The notes: generated by a model from the sequence alone, not told the origin. DNA of 64,000 nucleotides from Mycobacterium sp. IS-1264 (GCF_001954195.1 NZ_MBES01000074.1:186001-250000), one strand, 5' to 3'; shown: positions 49,543-57,521, numbered from the stretch's first letter. Numbers and translations: made by a program.

Positions 49543-50304
49543 ATGACCGCCCAGCGCGTCGCGTCGCAGGCCGACATCACCGCGGAGATCGCGTGCCTCG
49601 CGGCCGGCCACCGGCGCGCTGGCGGAGCCGGGCCGCAGCCGCGCCTGGACTACCCGCCCTACCGCAGCAGCGCCCTGCGCCACCCGAAACGCCCTCTGCT
49701 GGTTGTCGATCCCGACGAGGTCGAACGCGCGGCGCCGTGCTTCGGCCCGCAGGACGTCGACCCCCTCGACGCCGACCTGACGGCCCGCCACCCGGGCGAG
49801 CCGATCGGCGAGCGCGTCATCGTAAGCGGGCGGGTCCTCGACGATTCCGGCGCGCCGGTGGCCGGCCAGCTGGTCGAGATCTGGCAAGCCAACGCCGCCG
49901 GCCGTTACCACCACCAGCTCGACCGGCACCCCGCGCCGCTCGACCCGAACTTCACCGGCGCCGGCCGCTGCCTGACCGGAGCCGACGGGTCGTACCGCTT
50001 TGTCACCGTCAAGCCCGGACCCTATCCCTGGCGCAACCACCGCAATGCCTGGCGCCCGGCGCACATCCACTTCTCGATCTTCGGAACGGCGTTCACTCAG
50101 CGCCTGGTCACCCAGATGTACTTTCCCGGCGACCCGTTGTTCGACCTGGACCCGATATTCCAGTCCATCCTGGATCCCGCTGCGCGCCAACTGTTGATCG
50201 CGGGATACGACCACGACCTCACCCAGCCGGAATTCGCGACCGGATACCGGTGGGACATCGTGGTCTGCGGAAGCCGCCGAACCTGGACGGAAGACAGTGT
50301 TTGA
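49543..50304 (+). CDS. pcaH: Protocatechuate 3,4-dioxygenase, beta chain
   Basis: 253 residues. The iron ligands are visible: Tyr in KPGPYPWRNHRNAWRPAHIHFSIFG (with His-x-His) and a second Tyr nearby; the intradiol signature LVEIWQANAAGRYHH is at about residue 115. It cleaves protocatechuate to 3-carboxy-cis,cis-muconate together with PcaG. The start is ATG 49543. The stop overlaps the pcaG start (GTGTTTGA). Confidence 0.95.
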   Translation: MTAQRVASQADITAEIACLAAGHRRAGGAGPQPRLDYPPYRSSALRHPKRPLLVVDPDEVERAAPCFGPQDVDPLDADLTARHPGEPIGERVIVSGRVLDDSGAPVAGQLVEIWQANAAGRYHHQLDRHPAPLDPNFTGAGRCLTGADGSYRFVTVKPGPYPWRNHRNAWRPAHIHFSIFGTAFTQRLVTQMYFPGDPLFDLDPIFQSILDPAARQLLIAGYDHDLTQPEFATGYRWDIVVCGSRRTWTEDSV

Positions 50305-50866
50305 ATTGGCTTGTACCCCAGGGCAAACCGTCGGACCGTTCTTCGGCATGGCTTTGCCGTATCCCGGGGGCAGCGACCTGGTCGACGCCGCGCATCCGCA
50401 GGCCGTGCGGTTACACGGCGCCGTCTACGACGGCGCCGGCGCCGCGGTCCCGGACGCGCTCGTCGAACTCTGGCAGGCCGACGGCGCCGGCCGAATCGCG
50501 CGCCAGGCCGGCTCGCTGCGGCGCGACGGGGCCGGGTTCACCGGATGGGGGCGCGCGGCCACCGACGCGGCGGGCCACTACGCGTTCACCACCCTGGCGC
50601 CCGGTTCGGCAGGCGGCGGGCGGCCACCGTTCTTCGCCCTCGTCGTCTTCGCCCGGGGCTTGTTGGACCGGTTGTTCACCCGCGCCTATCTGCCCGGCGC
50701 GGACTTGGCTGCCGATCCGCTGTTGAGCGCGATCGATCCGGGCCGGCGGCCCGGCCTGCTCTGCGTGGTCGAAAGTGATTCCGGCCGAACGGGTTACCGC
50801 TTCGACATCCATCTGCAGGGCCCGAACGAGACGGTTTTTCTGGCATACGGGGACGAGGGGCGATGA
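50297..50866 (+). CDS. pcaG: Protocatechuate 3,4-dioxygenase, alpha chain
   Basis: 189 residues from GTG 50297, 8 bp inside pcaH, so translation is coupled. The intradiol fold is seen in GQTVGPFFGMALPYPGG, VELWQADGAGRIARQ and VVESDSGRTGYRFDIHLQG. As in other PcaG proteins the iron ligands of PcaH are absent here; it serves as the structural partner. Normal length is around 200. Confidence 0.94.
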   Translation: MFELACTPGQTVGPFFGMALPYPGGSDLVDAAHPQAVRLHGAVYDGAGAAVPDALVELWQADGAGRIARQAGSLRRDGAGFTGWGRAATDAAGHYAFTTLAPGSAGGGRPPFFALVVFARGLLDRLFTRAYLPGADLAADPLLSAIDPGRRPGLLCVVESDSGRTGYRFDIHLQGPNETVFLAYGDEGR

Positions 50867-52089
50867 CGAATCTGCTGTGGCCCGGGGACCATCGGGCCGG
50901 CGAGTACATGACGGACTGGGCACTGCTGCAGTCGATGGTGGCGACGGAGTCCGCCTGGTTGGGCGCGCTTGCGACCGTCGGCGTCGCACCCGCCGAGTGC
51001 GCGAACATGGACCTGTCACACCTGGTGAACCCGACCGATTGCGAGCTGCTCGCCTTCACCGCCGAGGACGGCGGCAACCCGGTCATCGGCCTGGCCGAGC
51101 TGCTACGGCAACGGGCGCTCCCGGCGATCGGGCCGTGGATCCACCGCGGACTCACTAGCCAGGACGTGCTGGACAGCGGCCTGATGCTCGCCGTGCGTGC
51201 CGCGACGGAAGCCGTCATAGCGCAGCTCACCCAACAGATTTCGGCGCTGACCGTGCTGGCCGGAAATCATCGGGCCACCCCGATGGTGGCCCGAACCCTC
51301 ACCCAGCACGCCGCGCCCACCACGTTCGGCGCCAAGGCGGCCGGCTGGCTGGGCGGCGTGCTCGACGCGTACGAGCGGCTCCGGGCGCTGCCCACCCCGA
51401 TCCAGTTTGGCGGCGCCGCCGGGACCCGAGCCGCCACAACGGAATTGGCGACGCTGCTCACCGATGCCGACGATCCGGCGGACGTCTCGGATCGCCTGGC
51501 CCTGGATACGGCCACCGCGCTGGGCCTGGACGTCCGGGCGCCCTGGCACACGACGCGAACGCCGGTCACCGCGGCCGCCGATGCCCTCGTCGGGTGCACC
51601 GACTGCTGGGGCCGCATCGCCTCGGACGTCCTCACCCTGGGGCGCCCGGAGATTGCCGAACTCGGCGAACCGGCCGCCGAAGGCCGGGGCGGTTCTTCGT
51701 CGATGCCACACAAGCGCAATCCGGTGCTGTCCATCCTGATCCGGCGGGCCGCCCTGTCGGCGCCGCCGTTGGCGGCAACCCTGCACACCGCCGCGGCGCT
51801 GGCCAACGACGAACGCCCGGACGGTGCCTGGCACGCCGAATGGGACACGCTGCGGACCCTGGCGCGACGGGCCGTGGTCGCGGGTTCCCAGTGCGTCGAG
51901 CTGCTGGCCGGACTGCAGGTTCATCCCGAGAAGATGGCCGAAAACCTCGGCGCCGCAGACGTTCTCGGGGAGCAGCGGTCCATCGCCGAACTGGCGGGAA
52001 AGCCGCCGTCGCCGACCTACTTCGGCGCCGTCGACCGGTTGATCGACGACACCTTGGCTCGCGCCGAGCGGATGCTACGGGGCGCTTGA
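50863..52089 (+). CDS. pcaB: 3-Carboxy-cis,cis-muconate cycloisomerase-like lyase
   Basis: 408 residues of the fumarase/aspartase superfamily, overlapping pcaG by ATGA. The signature loop GSSSMPHKRNP is at about residue 281-291; HRGLTSQDVLDSG near residue 94 gives the other active-site segment. It would lactonise 3-carboxymuconate, the next step after PcaHG. The rest of the beta-ketoadipate pathway (pcaCD, pcaIJ, pcaF) is not in this window. Confidence 0.92.
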   Translation: MTNLLWPGDHRAGEYMTDWALLQSMVATESAWLGALATVGVAPAECANMDLSHLVNPTDCELLAFTAEDGGNPVIGLAELLRQRALPAIGPWIHRGLTSQDVLDSGLMLAVRAATEAVIAQLTQQISALTVLAGNHRATPMVARTLTQHAAPTTFGAKAAGWLGGVLDAYERLRALPTPIQFGGAAGTRAATTELATLLTDADDPADVSDRLALDTATALGLDVRAPWHTTRTPVTAAADALVGCTDCWGRIASDVLTLGRPEIAELGEPAAEGRGGSSSMPHKRNPVLSILIRRAALSAPPLAATLHTAAALANDERPDGAWHAEWDTLRTLARRAVVAGSQCVELLAGLQVHPEKMAENLGAADVLGEQRSIAELAGKPPSPTYFGAVDRLIDDTLARAERMLRGA

Positions 52090-52752
52090 CGCCTTGCCGT
52101 CTTGGTAGATGCTGGCCAGCCAGATGTGCGCCAGTGTGTCGATCACCCGGTCTTCGGGTATCGCGCCCTCTTCGGTGGTGAACGTCGCCGCCATCACCCG
52201 CTCGCTCAGCATGTTCAGCGCCACCGAAAGATGCTCGGCCGGAACGAGTTTCGGGGCGGCGCCACGCCGGCGCTCGGCCTCGATCGCCGCCGTGGTCGAC
52301 CAGATCCACCTGTGCATGAGTGTCGACCACGCCTGTCGCACCTCGGGGTTGGTCGCCTTGGCGGCCGCGCCCGCGACGGCGACCGCGCGGTGCGAGCCGG
52401 ACGCCTCGAAGAACGCCTCGATGCGGGCCCGCCACACGGCCACCGGATCGCCGGGTAGTTTGCCGGCCAGGGCCGTGAGGGCCGCGTGTGCCCGCGTGTT
52501 CACCTGGTCCAGCAGCGACAGGAGCACCGCGTTCTTCGACGGAAAGTAGAAGTAGAAGGTGGGACGGGAGATGCCCGCGCTCTTCGCCAGGTCGTCCACG
52601 GAGAAGTCGGCGAGGGGTCGCTGCGCCAGGAGCCGCTCGGCGGCGGCCAGGATCGCGCGCTCGCGGTCGTCGCCCACCAGGCGAGTGGCGCGTCGGCCCC
52701 GGGGTGCGTGCACGTATTGGGTTCGCGTCGGCAGGTCGCGCACAGCTAACAA
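52075..52752 (-). CDS. TetR-family regulator, EthR-like
   Basis: 225 residues from TTG 52752 (GTG 52743 also possible). The sequence from APRGRRATRLVGDDRERAILAAAERLL through DFSVDDLAKSAGISRPTFYFYFPSK strongly recalls EthR, as do the helices near the end (HIWLASIYQDG). EthR controls a Baeyer-Villiger monooxygenase in M. tuberculosis; here no such gene is adjacent. The 3' end overlaps the convergent pcaB stop by 15 bp. Confidence 0.92.
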   Translation of the reverse strand: MLAVRDLPTRTQYVHAPRGRRATRLVGDDRERAILAAAERLLAQRPLADFSVDDLAKSAGISRPTFYFYFPSKNAVLLSLLDQVNTRAHAALTALAGKLPGDPVAVWRARIEAFFEASGSHRAVAVAGAAAKATNPEVRQAWSTLMHRWIWSTTAAIEAERRRGAAPKLVPAEHLSVALNMLSERVMAATFTTEEGAIPEDRVIDTLAHIWLASIYQDGKASSAP

Positions 52753-52828
52753 CGCTCATCGAGGCGCCGAAGATTGTCAACGAAACGATTGATTAAGAGC
52801 AAACTACGAGCGCGCGGCCGCCCCGCCG

Positions 52829-53461
52829 TCAGACCGCCTGCCGCGCCGGGCTTTTCAGGGGTTCCAGCACCAACGCCTGGCGGCGCTGGTGCACCGTGAG
52901 GTAGCGGAGCCCATTCGGGCCCGCGGCGAACTGGCGTCGCGAACGCCGGGGCAACCACAGCAGCGCACCGGGGGACAGGTCGATCGTGCCCGCTTCGGTG
53001 GTCAGCCGGCCGCCGCCGGACAGCACATGGATCAACACGTCCAGGTCGGGTCCGGCATGCGAATCGATAGTGCCCCCCGCGGACAGCGCGATGACGTTCG
53101 AGTCCAGATCGCGCTCGCGGGCCTGCAGCTTCCAGACCGCCCCGGTCGCATCGGCGTCGGTCGTTAATTCGGTGGTGTTCGCCAGGATTCGGGGGAGGGC
53201 CGTGGAGGTGAGCTTGCTGATCCGGATTCGCCACACCTGGGGTCCCCGTTCGACGTACTCCCAGCCGTAGCTGCCTGGAAGGTCGGCGTCGAATTCGTCG
53301 CGCAGGTGCTTGGGGTCGTGGTTGTTCACCAGGACGAAAGACTCGCCGACCGCGAGCGCCGCGTACGTCGCGAAGATCGTCGGGTGCTTGTCCGGCTTGC
53401 GCAGCGCGCGGACGTCAAGTTCGTTGTCTGCCAGCACTCTCCCGTACCGTATAGTTTTCAC
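52829..53461 (-). CDS. DUF2249 plus cupin two-domain protein
   Basis: 210 residues from GTG 53461. First domain (about 15-95) is DUF2249-like: FVLVNNHDPKHLRDEFDADLPGSYGWEYVERGP, in part, with the HDPK and W motifs. Second domain (about 115-200) is a small cupin with VIALSAGGTIDSHAGPDLDVLIHVLSGGGRL, its metal ligands only partly kept. The combination occurs with redox or nitric-oxide responses in other bacteria. It is divergent from a ferredoxin gene over 26 bp that hold a long dyad. Confidence 0.87.
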   Translation of the reverse strand: MKTIRYGRVLADNELDVRALRKPDKHPTIFATYAALAVGESFVLVNNHDPKHLRDEFDADLPGSYGWEYVERGPQVWRIRISKLTSTALPRILANTTELTTDADATGAVWKLQARERDLDSNVIALSAGGTIDSHAGPDLDVLIHVLSGGGRLTTEAGTIDLSPGALLWLPRRSRRQFAAGPNGLRYLTVHQRRQALVLEPLKSPARQAV

Positions 53462-53480
53462 AACTCATATTGTGTAAACT
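53453..53480. promoter_or_regulatory. 28-bp dyad over the 26-bp cupin/ferredoxin spacer
   Basis: Arms AGTTTTCACAA and TTGTGTAAACT match at 10 of 11 positions around a 6-bp centre. The left arm contains the cupin GTG start, so the cupin message must be leaderless or nearly so, and one bound dimer would block both genes. Candidate ligand: the HTH protein encoded at 53852. Confidence 0.78.
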
Positions 53481-53487
53481 CTAGCGC

Positions 53488-53844
53488 ATGACCTACGTGA
53501 TCGGGAAGCCATGCATCGACGTGATGGATCGGGCCTGCGTGGACGAGTGCCCAGTGGACTGCATCTACGAGGGCGGCCGGGCGCTCTACATCCATCCCGA
53601 CGAATGCGTGGACTGTGGGGCTTGCGAGCCGGTTTGTCCGGTCGATGCGATTTACTACGAGGACGACCTGCCCGAGGAGCTCAAACCCTACTTGGCCGAC
53701 AACGAAGCGTTCTTCACCGAAACCCTGCCGGGCCGCGACGCCCCGCTGGGCTCCCCGGGCGGGGCTGCCAAGATAGGTCCACTCGGCGTCGACACACCCC
53801 TGGTGGCCGCGCAGCCGGGAGCCGACGACTCTGAAGGAGCGTGA
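53488..53844 (+). CDS. 7Fe ferredoxin (3Fe-4S/4Fe-4S)
   Basis: 118 residues, FdxA/FdxC-type. Cys9, Cys17 and Cys50 fit the 3Fe-4S cluster; Cys21, Cys40, Cys43 and Cys46 fit the 4Fe-4S cluster; Cys25 is extra. Core VIGKPCIDVMDRACVDECPVDC, in part, is typical. The C-terminal 35 residues are a disordered tail. The gene leads a unit with an HTH regulator 7 bp downstream. It could feed electrons to the Rieske dioxygenase nearby or to cytochromes P450; neither is shown. Confidence 0.95.
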   Translation: MTYVIGKPCIDVMDRACVDECPVDCIYEGGRALYIHPDECVDCGACEPVCPVDAIYYEDDLPEELKPYLADNEAFFTETLPGRDAPLGSPGGAAKIGPLGVDTPLVAAQPGADDSEGA

Positions 53845-53851
53845 GCCACCG

Positions 53852-54511
53852 TTGAGCGCGCAGGTCATGGTTTCCGAATCCGTTGGTCGCCGCCGGGAGG
53901 TGCTGCGGGTGCTGCGGGCGTCGCCCGATCCGATGAGCATCGTCGCGATTGCCGACGTGCTGGGCGTGCATCCCAACACCGTCCGCTTCCACCTCGACAG
54001 CCTGGTCGGCGACGGCCAGGTGGAGCAGGTCGAGCCGGGCCGCAAGGGGCCGGGCCGACCGCCGCTGATGTTCGCCGCGGTCCGGCAGATGGACCGCGGC
54101 GGCACGCGCCACTATCGATTGCTCGCCGAGATACTGACCGCGGCGGTCGCCGCCGAACGCGATCCGCGCGCCAAGGCGCTGGCCGCCGGGCGGGCGTGGG
54201 GGCGCAAGCTTGAATCCCTGCCGACGGATGCCTCCAACGCCGAGGCCGCCATCGACCACCTCGTCGACGTGCTCGACGATCTCGGCTTCGCGCCCGAACG
54301 CCGGGCGGCCGGCGGGGAGCAACAGGTCGGCCTGCGGCACTGCCCGTTCCTGGAAGTCGCCGAGAACCGAACCAACGTGATCTGCCCGGTCCATCTCGGG
54401 TTCATGCAGGGGGCCATGGAGGCCTGGGGCGCCCCGGTCGCCGTCGAGCGGCTCGACGAGTTCGTCGAACCGGATCTGTGCCTGGCTCACCTGAAGCTCC
54501 TCGCCAAGTGA
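53852..54511 (+). CDS. SufR/ArsR-type winged-helix regulator with Cys motif (Rv2621c-like)
   Basis: 219 residues from TTG 53852 (ATG 53867 is an alternative). HTH: SIVAIADVLGVHPNTVRFHLDSLVGDGQVEQVEPG. The C-terminal domain has HCPFLEVAENRTNVICPVH, a C-P-F...C-P-x-H pattern that in relatives such as SufR binds an iron-sulfur cluster. A second regulator of the same type is at 56255. It is followed by an overlapping membrane-protein gene (GTGA), and preceded by the ferredoxin gene. Confidence 0.9.
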   Translation: MSAQVMVSESVGRRREVLRVLRASPDPMSIVAIADVLGVHPNTVRFHLDSLVGDGQVEQVEPGRKGPGRPPLMFAAVRQMDRGGTRHYRLLAEILTAAVAAERDPRAKALAAGRAWGRKLESLPTDASNAEAAIDHLVDVLDDLGFAPERRAAGGEQQVGLRHCPFLEVAENRTNVICPVHLGFMQGAMEAWGAPVAVERLDEFVEPDLCLAHLKLLAK

Positions 54512-54933
54512 GCGCCGGATCGGCGATCGTCGTCGCGATCACCTTCGTCTGGCTCGGCATGGTGCTGGCCATCTCGTTCCTCGAAGCCCCGCTGAAGTTC
54601 CGCGCGCCCAACGTCACCCTGCAGATCGGGCTGGGCATCGGACGCCTGGTCTTTCGCGCCCTCAACACCGTCGAGGTCGCCTTCGCCCTCGTCATCCTCG
54701 CGATCGTGCTCGCCGGCCCGACGCCGACGCGCACCGCCGTGGCCTTCTTCGTCGCCTTCGCCGCGCTGGCGATCCAGCTGGTCGCGGTGCGTCCCCGGCT
54801 GACCAGCCGTTCCGACCAGGTGCTCGCCGGGTCGCAGGGGCCGCGCTCCCGCGGTCACTACGCCTACGTCGGCCTCGAGGTGGTGAAGGTTGTTGGTTTG
54901 ATCGCGGCGGGGATACTCCTACTTACCGCCTGA
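54508..54933 (+). CDS. Four-helix membrane protein (Rv2620c-like)
   Basis: 141 residues from GTG 54508, overlapping the regulator stop. Four hydrophobic segments: AIVVAITFVWLGMVLAISFLE, VFRALNTVEVAFALVILAIVLAG, AVAFFVAFAALAIQLVAV and LEVVKVVGLIAAGILLLTA. Length equals the M. tuberculosis orthologue as I recall it. No functional motif is known to me. It sits between a putative Fe-S regulator and a cupin gene. Confidence 0.9.
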   Translation: MSAGSAIVVAITFVWLGMVLAISFLEAPLKFRAPNVTLQIGLGIGRLVFRALNTVEVAFALVILAIVLAGPTPTRTAVAFFVAFAALAIQLVAVRPRLTSRSDQVLAGSQGPRSRGHYAYVGLEVVKVVGLIAAGILLLTA

Positions 54934-54978
54934 CAAAATCCGTCTCGAAGCCCGCCCTCGATCCGCGAAGGACTCGCC

Positions 54979-55326
54979 ATGGAATCCATATCGTTGACCA
55001 GCCTGGCCGCAGAAAAGTTGTCCGAGGCCCAGAAGTCGCACAGCGGGCGGGCCGCACACACCATCCACGGCGGCCACACTCACGAACTCCGACAAACCGT
55101 GCTGGCCCTGCTCGCCGGACACGACCTGTCCGAACACGACAGCCCCGGCGAGGCCACGCTGCAGGTGCTGCAGGGTCACGTACGCCTGACCGCCGGCGGT
55201 GACGCCTGGGACGGCAAGGCCGGCGACTACGTGGCGATTCCGGCCGTACGCCATTCCCTGCATGCGGTCGAGGACTCGGTCGTCATGCTGACGGTGCTCA
55301 AGACCATTCCCTCGCTGACCCATTAG
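54979..55326 (+). CDS. Small cupin (Rv2619c-like)
   Basis: 115 residues. Conserved cupin shell: a HGGHTHELRQTVLALLAGHDLSEHDSPGEATLQVLQGHVRL region, in part, with His-x-His metal ligands and a late His in IPAVRHSLHAVE. Single-domain, cytosolic. A role in redox or carbohydrate signalling is possible but not shown. The downstream gene begins 6 bp later. Confidence 0.9.
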   Translation: MESISLTSLAAEKLSEAQKSHSGRAAHTIHGGHTHELRQTVLALLAGHDLSEHDSPGEATLQVLQGHVRLTAGGDAWDGKAGDYVAIPAVRHSLHAVEDSVVMLTVLKTIPSLTH

Positions 55327-55332
55327 CCTCCG

Positions 55333-56280
55333 ATGCTGTCGACGCCCTGGTCGAGCAGCTTCGGCCTCCGGGTGCCCATCGTCAACGCGCCGATGGGTGG
55401 GGTCGCCGGCGGCCGTCTGGCCGCGGCGGTGACCGCCGCCGGTGGCCTGGGCATGGTGGGCATGGGCAGTGTCGCGACGCGTGAGTCGTTGCGTGCCGAG
55501 TTGCGGCACGTGCGCGGCGCGTTTGGAATCGGCCTGGTCGATTGGGTGATGCGCAACGAGGCGGGGCTGCTGGAGGATGCCCTGGCCGCGCGGCCCGCCC
55601 TGCTGTCGGTCAGCTTCGGTACCGACTGGTCGTGGGTCGGCAAGGCTCACGACGCCGGAATCGCCACCGCCACACAGGTTTACGACGCCGACGGAGCCCG
55701 TCAGGCGGCGGATGCCGGGGTCGACGTTCTGGTCGCGCGGGGTTCCGAGGGCGGCGGGCACGGCGACGTGAAGCTCGCGACGCTGCCGTTGCTCGACACC
55801 GTCTTGGATGCGGTGTCGGTGCCGGTGCTTGCCGGCGGCGGGATCGCCTCGCCGCGCAGCCTGGCCGCCGTGCTGGCCGCCGGGGCCAGCGGCGCGTGGG
55901 TGGGCACCCGCCTGGCGGCGTGCCCGGAAGCGTTGACCGGCGACGGCAGCCGCAGGGCCCTGATCGCGGCCCGCGCCACCGACACCGCGGTCACCCGGGT
56001 CTTCGACGTCGCCAAGGGCCTGCCGTGGCCGGCCCGGTTCCCGTCCCGCGTGCTGGCCAACAATTTCGTCGCGCGTTGGACCGGCAAAGAGGGGGTGCTC
56101 GATCGGTCGGCGTGCGACGAGCTGGCCGCGGCGACCGACGCCGACGATCGCAGCATCGCGCCGGTCGACGCCGGTCAGAGTGTGGGCATGATCGGCGACG
56201 ACGCGTCGGTCGGCGAGGTCATCGAGCGGATGTGCGCGGGCGCGGAACGCCTGCTCACCGCTTGGGGTCGGCCGTCTTAA
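55333..56280 (+). CDS. Nitronate monooxygenase-like flavoprotein
   Basis: 315 residues, TIM-barrel FMN enzyme of the 2-nitropropane dioxygenase family. FMN/phosphate motifs: NAPMGGVAGGRLAAAV, ARGSEGGGHGDV (with the catalytic-type His) and PVLAGGGIASPRSLAAVLAAGASGAWVGTRL, in part. It is slightly shorter than typical (about 330-370). It is not part of the homologous M. tuberculosis segment as I recall it, so it looks inserted between the cupin and HTH genes. The 3' end overlaps the convergent HTH gene by 26 bp. Confidence 0.9.
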   Translation: MLSTPWSSSFGLRVPIVNAPMGGVAGGRLAAAVTAAGGLGMVGMGSVATRESLRAELRHVRGAFGIGLVDWVMRNEAGLLEDALAARPALLSVSFGTDWSWVGKAHDAGIATATQVYDADGARQAADAGVDVLVARGSEGGGHGDVKLATLPLLDTVLDAVSVPVLAGGGIASPRSLAAVLAAGASGAWVGTRLAACPEALTGDGSRRALIAARATDTAVTRVFDVAKGLPWPARFPSRVLANNFVARWTGKEGVLDRSACDELAAATDADDRSIAPVDAGQSVGMIGDDASVGEVIERMCAGAERLLTAWGRPS

Positions 56281-56953
56281 GCACCACGCAGCACCGGTCC
56301 GGCCCCGGCTCCAACCGGACGTCGGGACCGTGCGGGGCCAGCGCATCGGCGACGCCGGTGATCAGCGCGTGGTTCATACCGCAGGCCAGCTCGGTCTGTT
56401 CCCGGGCCAGCGCATGGAACGGGCAATTGGCGAGCTGCACCGCTCCGTCGACCGCCCGGGGCTGATAGCCGTGGTTGTTCAGCAGCGTGACCGTGCGCTC
56501 GAGTGCCTCCCCGGCGTCCGCGGGCGGCCGGGTAATGGCGGAGATCGTCCGGCCATAGTCGTGGGCGACCCCGTTGAGCACGTCGACGACCGGCTCCCCG
56601 GTGTCCGCGGACCGCGCGATGGCCTCGGCCATCAGCCGGGCGGCCAGCTCGTACTCGCGCTGCGGCAGGCTCACCGCGATGTCGCGGCCGGCCCTGCGGT
56701 ACAGCTTTGAGGTCCGCCCCGCGCCGGGGCCGGACCGGCCGGTCAAACGCGCGTACTCCGTTTCGAGCAACCCCTCGGCGGTTAACCGATCCAAATGGAA
56801 TTTGGCCTGATGGTGGGGGATACCGACGGCGTCGGCCGCCTGCTCCCGGCTCACCGGCCCCGGCTGCGCGCAGACGAATCGGTACAGCCGCAGGCGCACC
56901 GGGTCGGCGAGCGCCCCGATGCCCGCGGCGTCACGCTCCAGCCCGTCGTCCAC
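56255..56953 (-). CDS. SufR/ArsR-type winged-helix regulator with Cys motif (Rv2618-like)
   Basis: 232 residues from GTG 56953; a TTG at 56977 would add eight residues and lie within an operator half-site, so I prefer GTG. HTH: ALADPVRLRLYRFVCAQPGPVSREQAADAVGIPHHQAKFHLDRL, in part. C-terminal LANCPFHALAREQTELACGMNH shows the same C-P-F...C...H arrangement as the regulator at 53852, plus RCCVVL near the end. It is divergent from the DoxX gene over a region with three TTCTAAC half-sites. Confidence 0.9.
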   Translation of the reverse strand: MDDGLERDAAGIGALADPVRLRLYRFVCAQPGPVSREQAADAVGIPHHQAKFHLDRLTAEGLLETEYARLTGRSGPGAGRTSKLYRRAGRDIAVSLPQREYELAARLMAEAIARSADTGEPVVDVLNGVAHDYGRTISAITRPPADAGEALERTVTLLNNHGYQPRAVDGAVQLANCPFHALAREQTELACGMNHALITGVADALAPHGPDVRLEPGPDRCCVVLKTADPKR

Positions 56954-56960
56954 TTGACGC

Positions 56961-57036
56961 CCATTTCTAACAGACAAAACTCTTGACGCTACAGTCTACA
57001 GCTTCTAACGTTCGAATTATTATCCGTTAGAAATGG
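56961..57036. promoter_or_regulatory. TTCTAAC half-sites in the HTH/DoxX divergent promoter
   Basis: CCATTTCTAAC at 56961-56971 and its exact complement at 57026-57036 frame the spacer; TTCTAAC occurs again at 57003-57009, giving TTCTAAC-N16-GTTAGAA. The right copy overlaps the GGAGG ribosome site of the DoxX gene. A clear operator for the divergent regulator. Confidence 0.78.
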
Positions 57037-57044
57037 AGGCAATT

Positions 57045-57512
57045 GTGGCTACTCGGCGAGTCGGAGCGAGCCCAGGCCTGGCCGGTCAATTGAAGGATCC
57101 GGCCTATTCGGCGTACCTCGTGCTTCGCACCGTGTTCACGATCGCGCCGATCCTGTTCGGGCTGGACAAGTTCTTCAACGTGCTGACACACCCGCATCAC
57201 TGGAGCATGTATCTGGCGCCCTGGATCGACAATCTGGTGCCCGGGACCGCGGACCAGCTGATGTATGTGGTGGGCGTGATCGAAATCGCGGCCGGTGTGC
57301 TGGTCGCGATCGCGCCCCGGATCGGCGCCTGGGTGGTCGCGGCCTGGCTGGCCGGGATCATCATCGACCTGCTGACCCTGTCCGGCTTCTACGACATCGC
57401 CTTGCGCGACTTCGGATTGCTGGTCGGCGCCGTGGCGCTGGGCCGGCTGGCGCAGGCCGTGCACAGCGGCAGCATCGGCGTCAGCACCGGGGGCGGTGTC
57501 GCAGCGCGCTGA
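57045..57512 (+). CDS. DoxX-like membrane protein (Rv2617c-like)
   Basis: 155 residues from GTG 57045, chosen because GGAGG lies six bases upstream; ATG 57033 would add four residues but overlaps the operator. Four hydrophobic segments with DoxX-like signature: VFTIAPILFGLDKFFNVLTHP and GVIEIAAGVLVAIAPRIGAWVVAAWLAGIIIDLL, in part. The M. tuberculosis orthologue is a small transmembrane protein. DoxX proteins have been tied to oxidative-stress complexes. Controlled, by layout, from the divergent regulator. Confidence 0.87.
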   Translation: MATRRVGASPGLAGQLKDPAYSAYLVLRTVFTIAPILFGLDKFFNVLTHPHHWSMYLAPWIDNLVPGTADQLMYVVGVIEIAAGVLVAIAPRIGAWVVAAWLAGIIIDLLTLSGFYDIALRDFGLLVGAVALGRLAQAVHSGSIGVSTGGGVAAR

Positions 57513-57521
57513 CCGCGCCCG

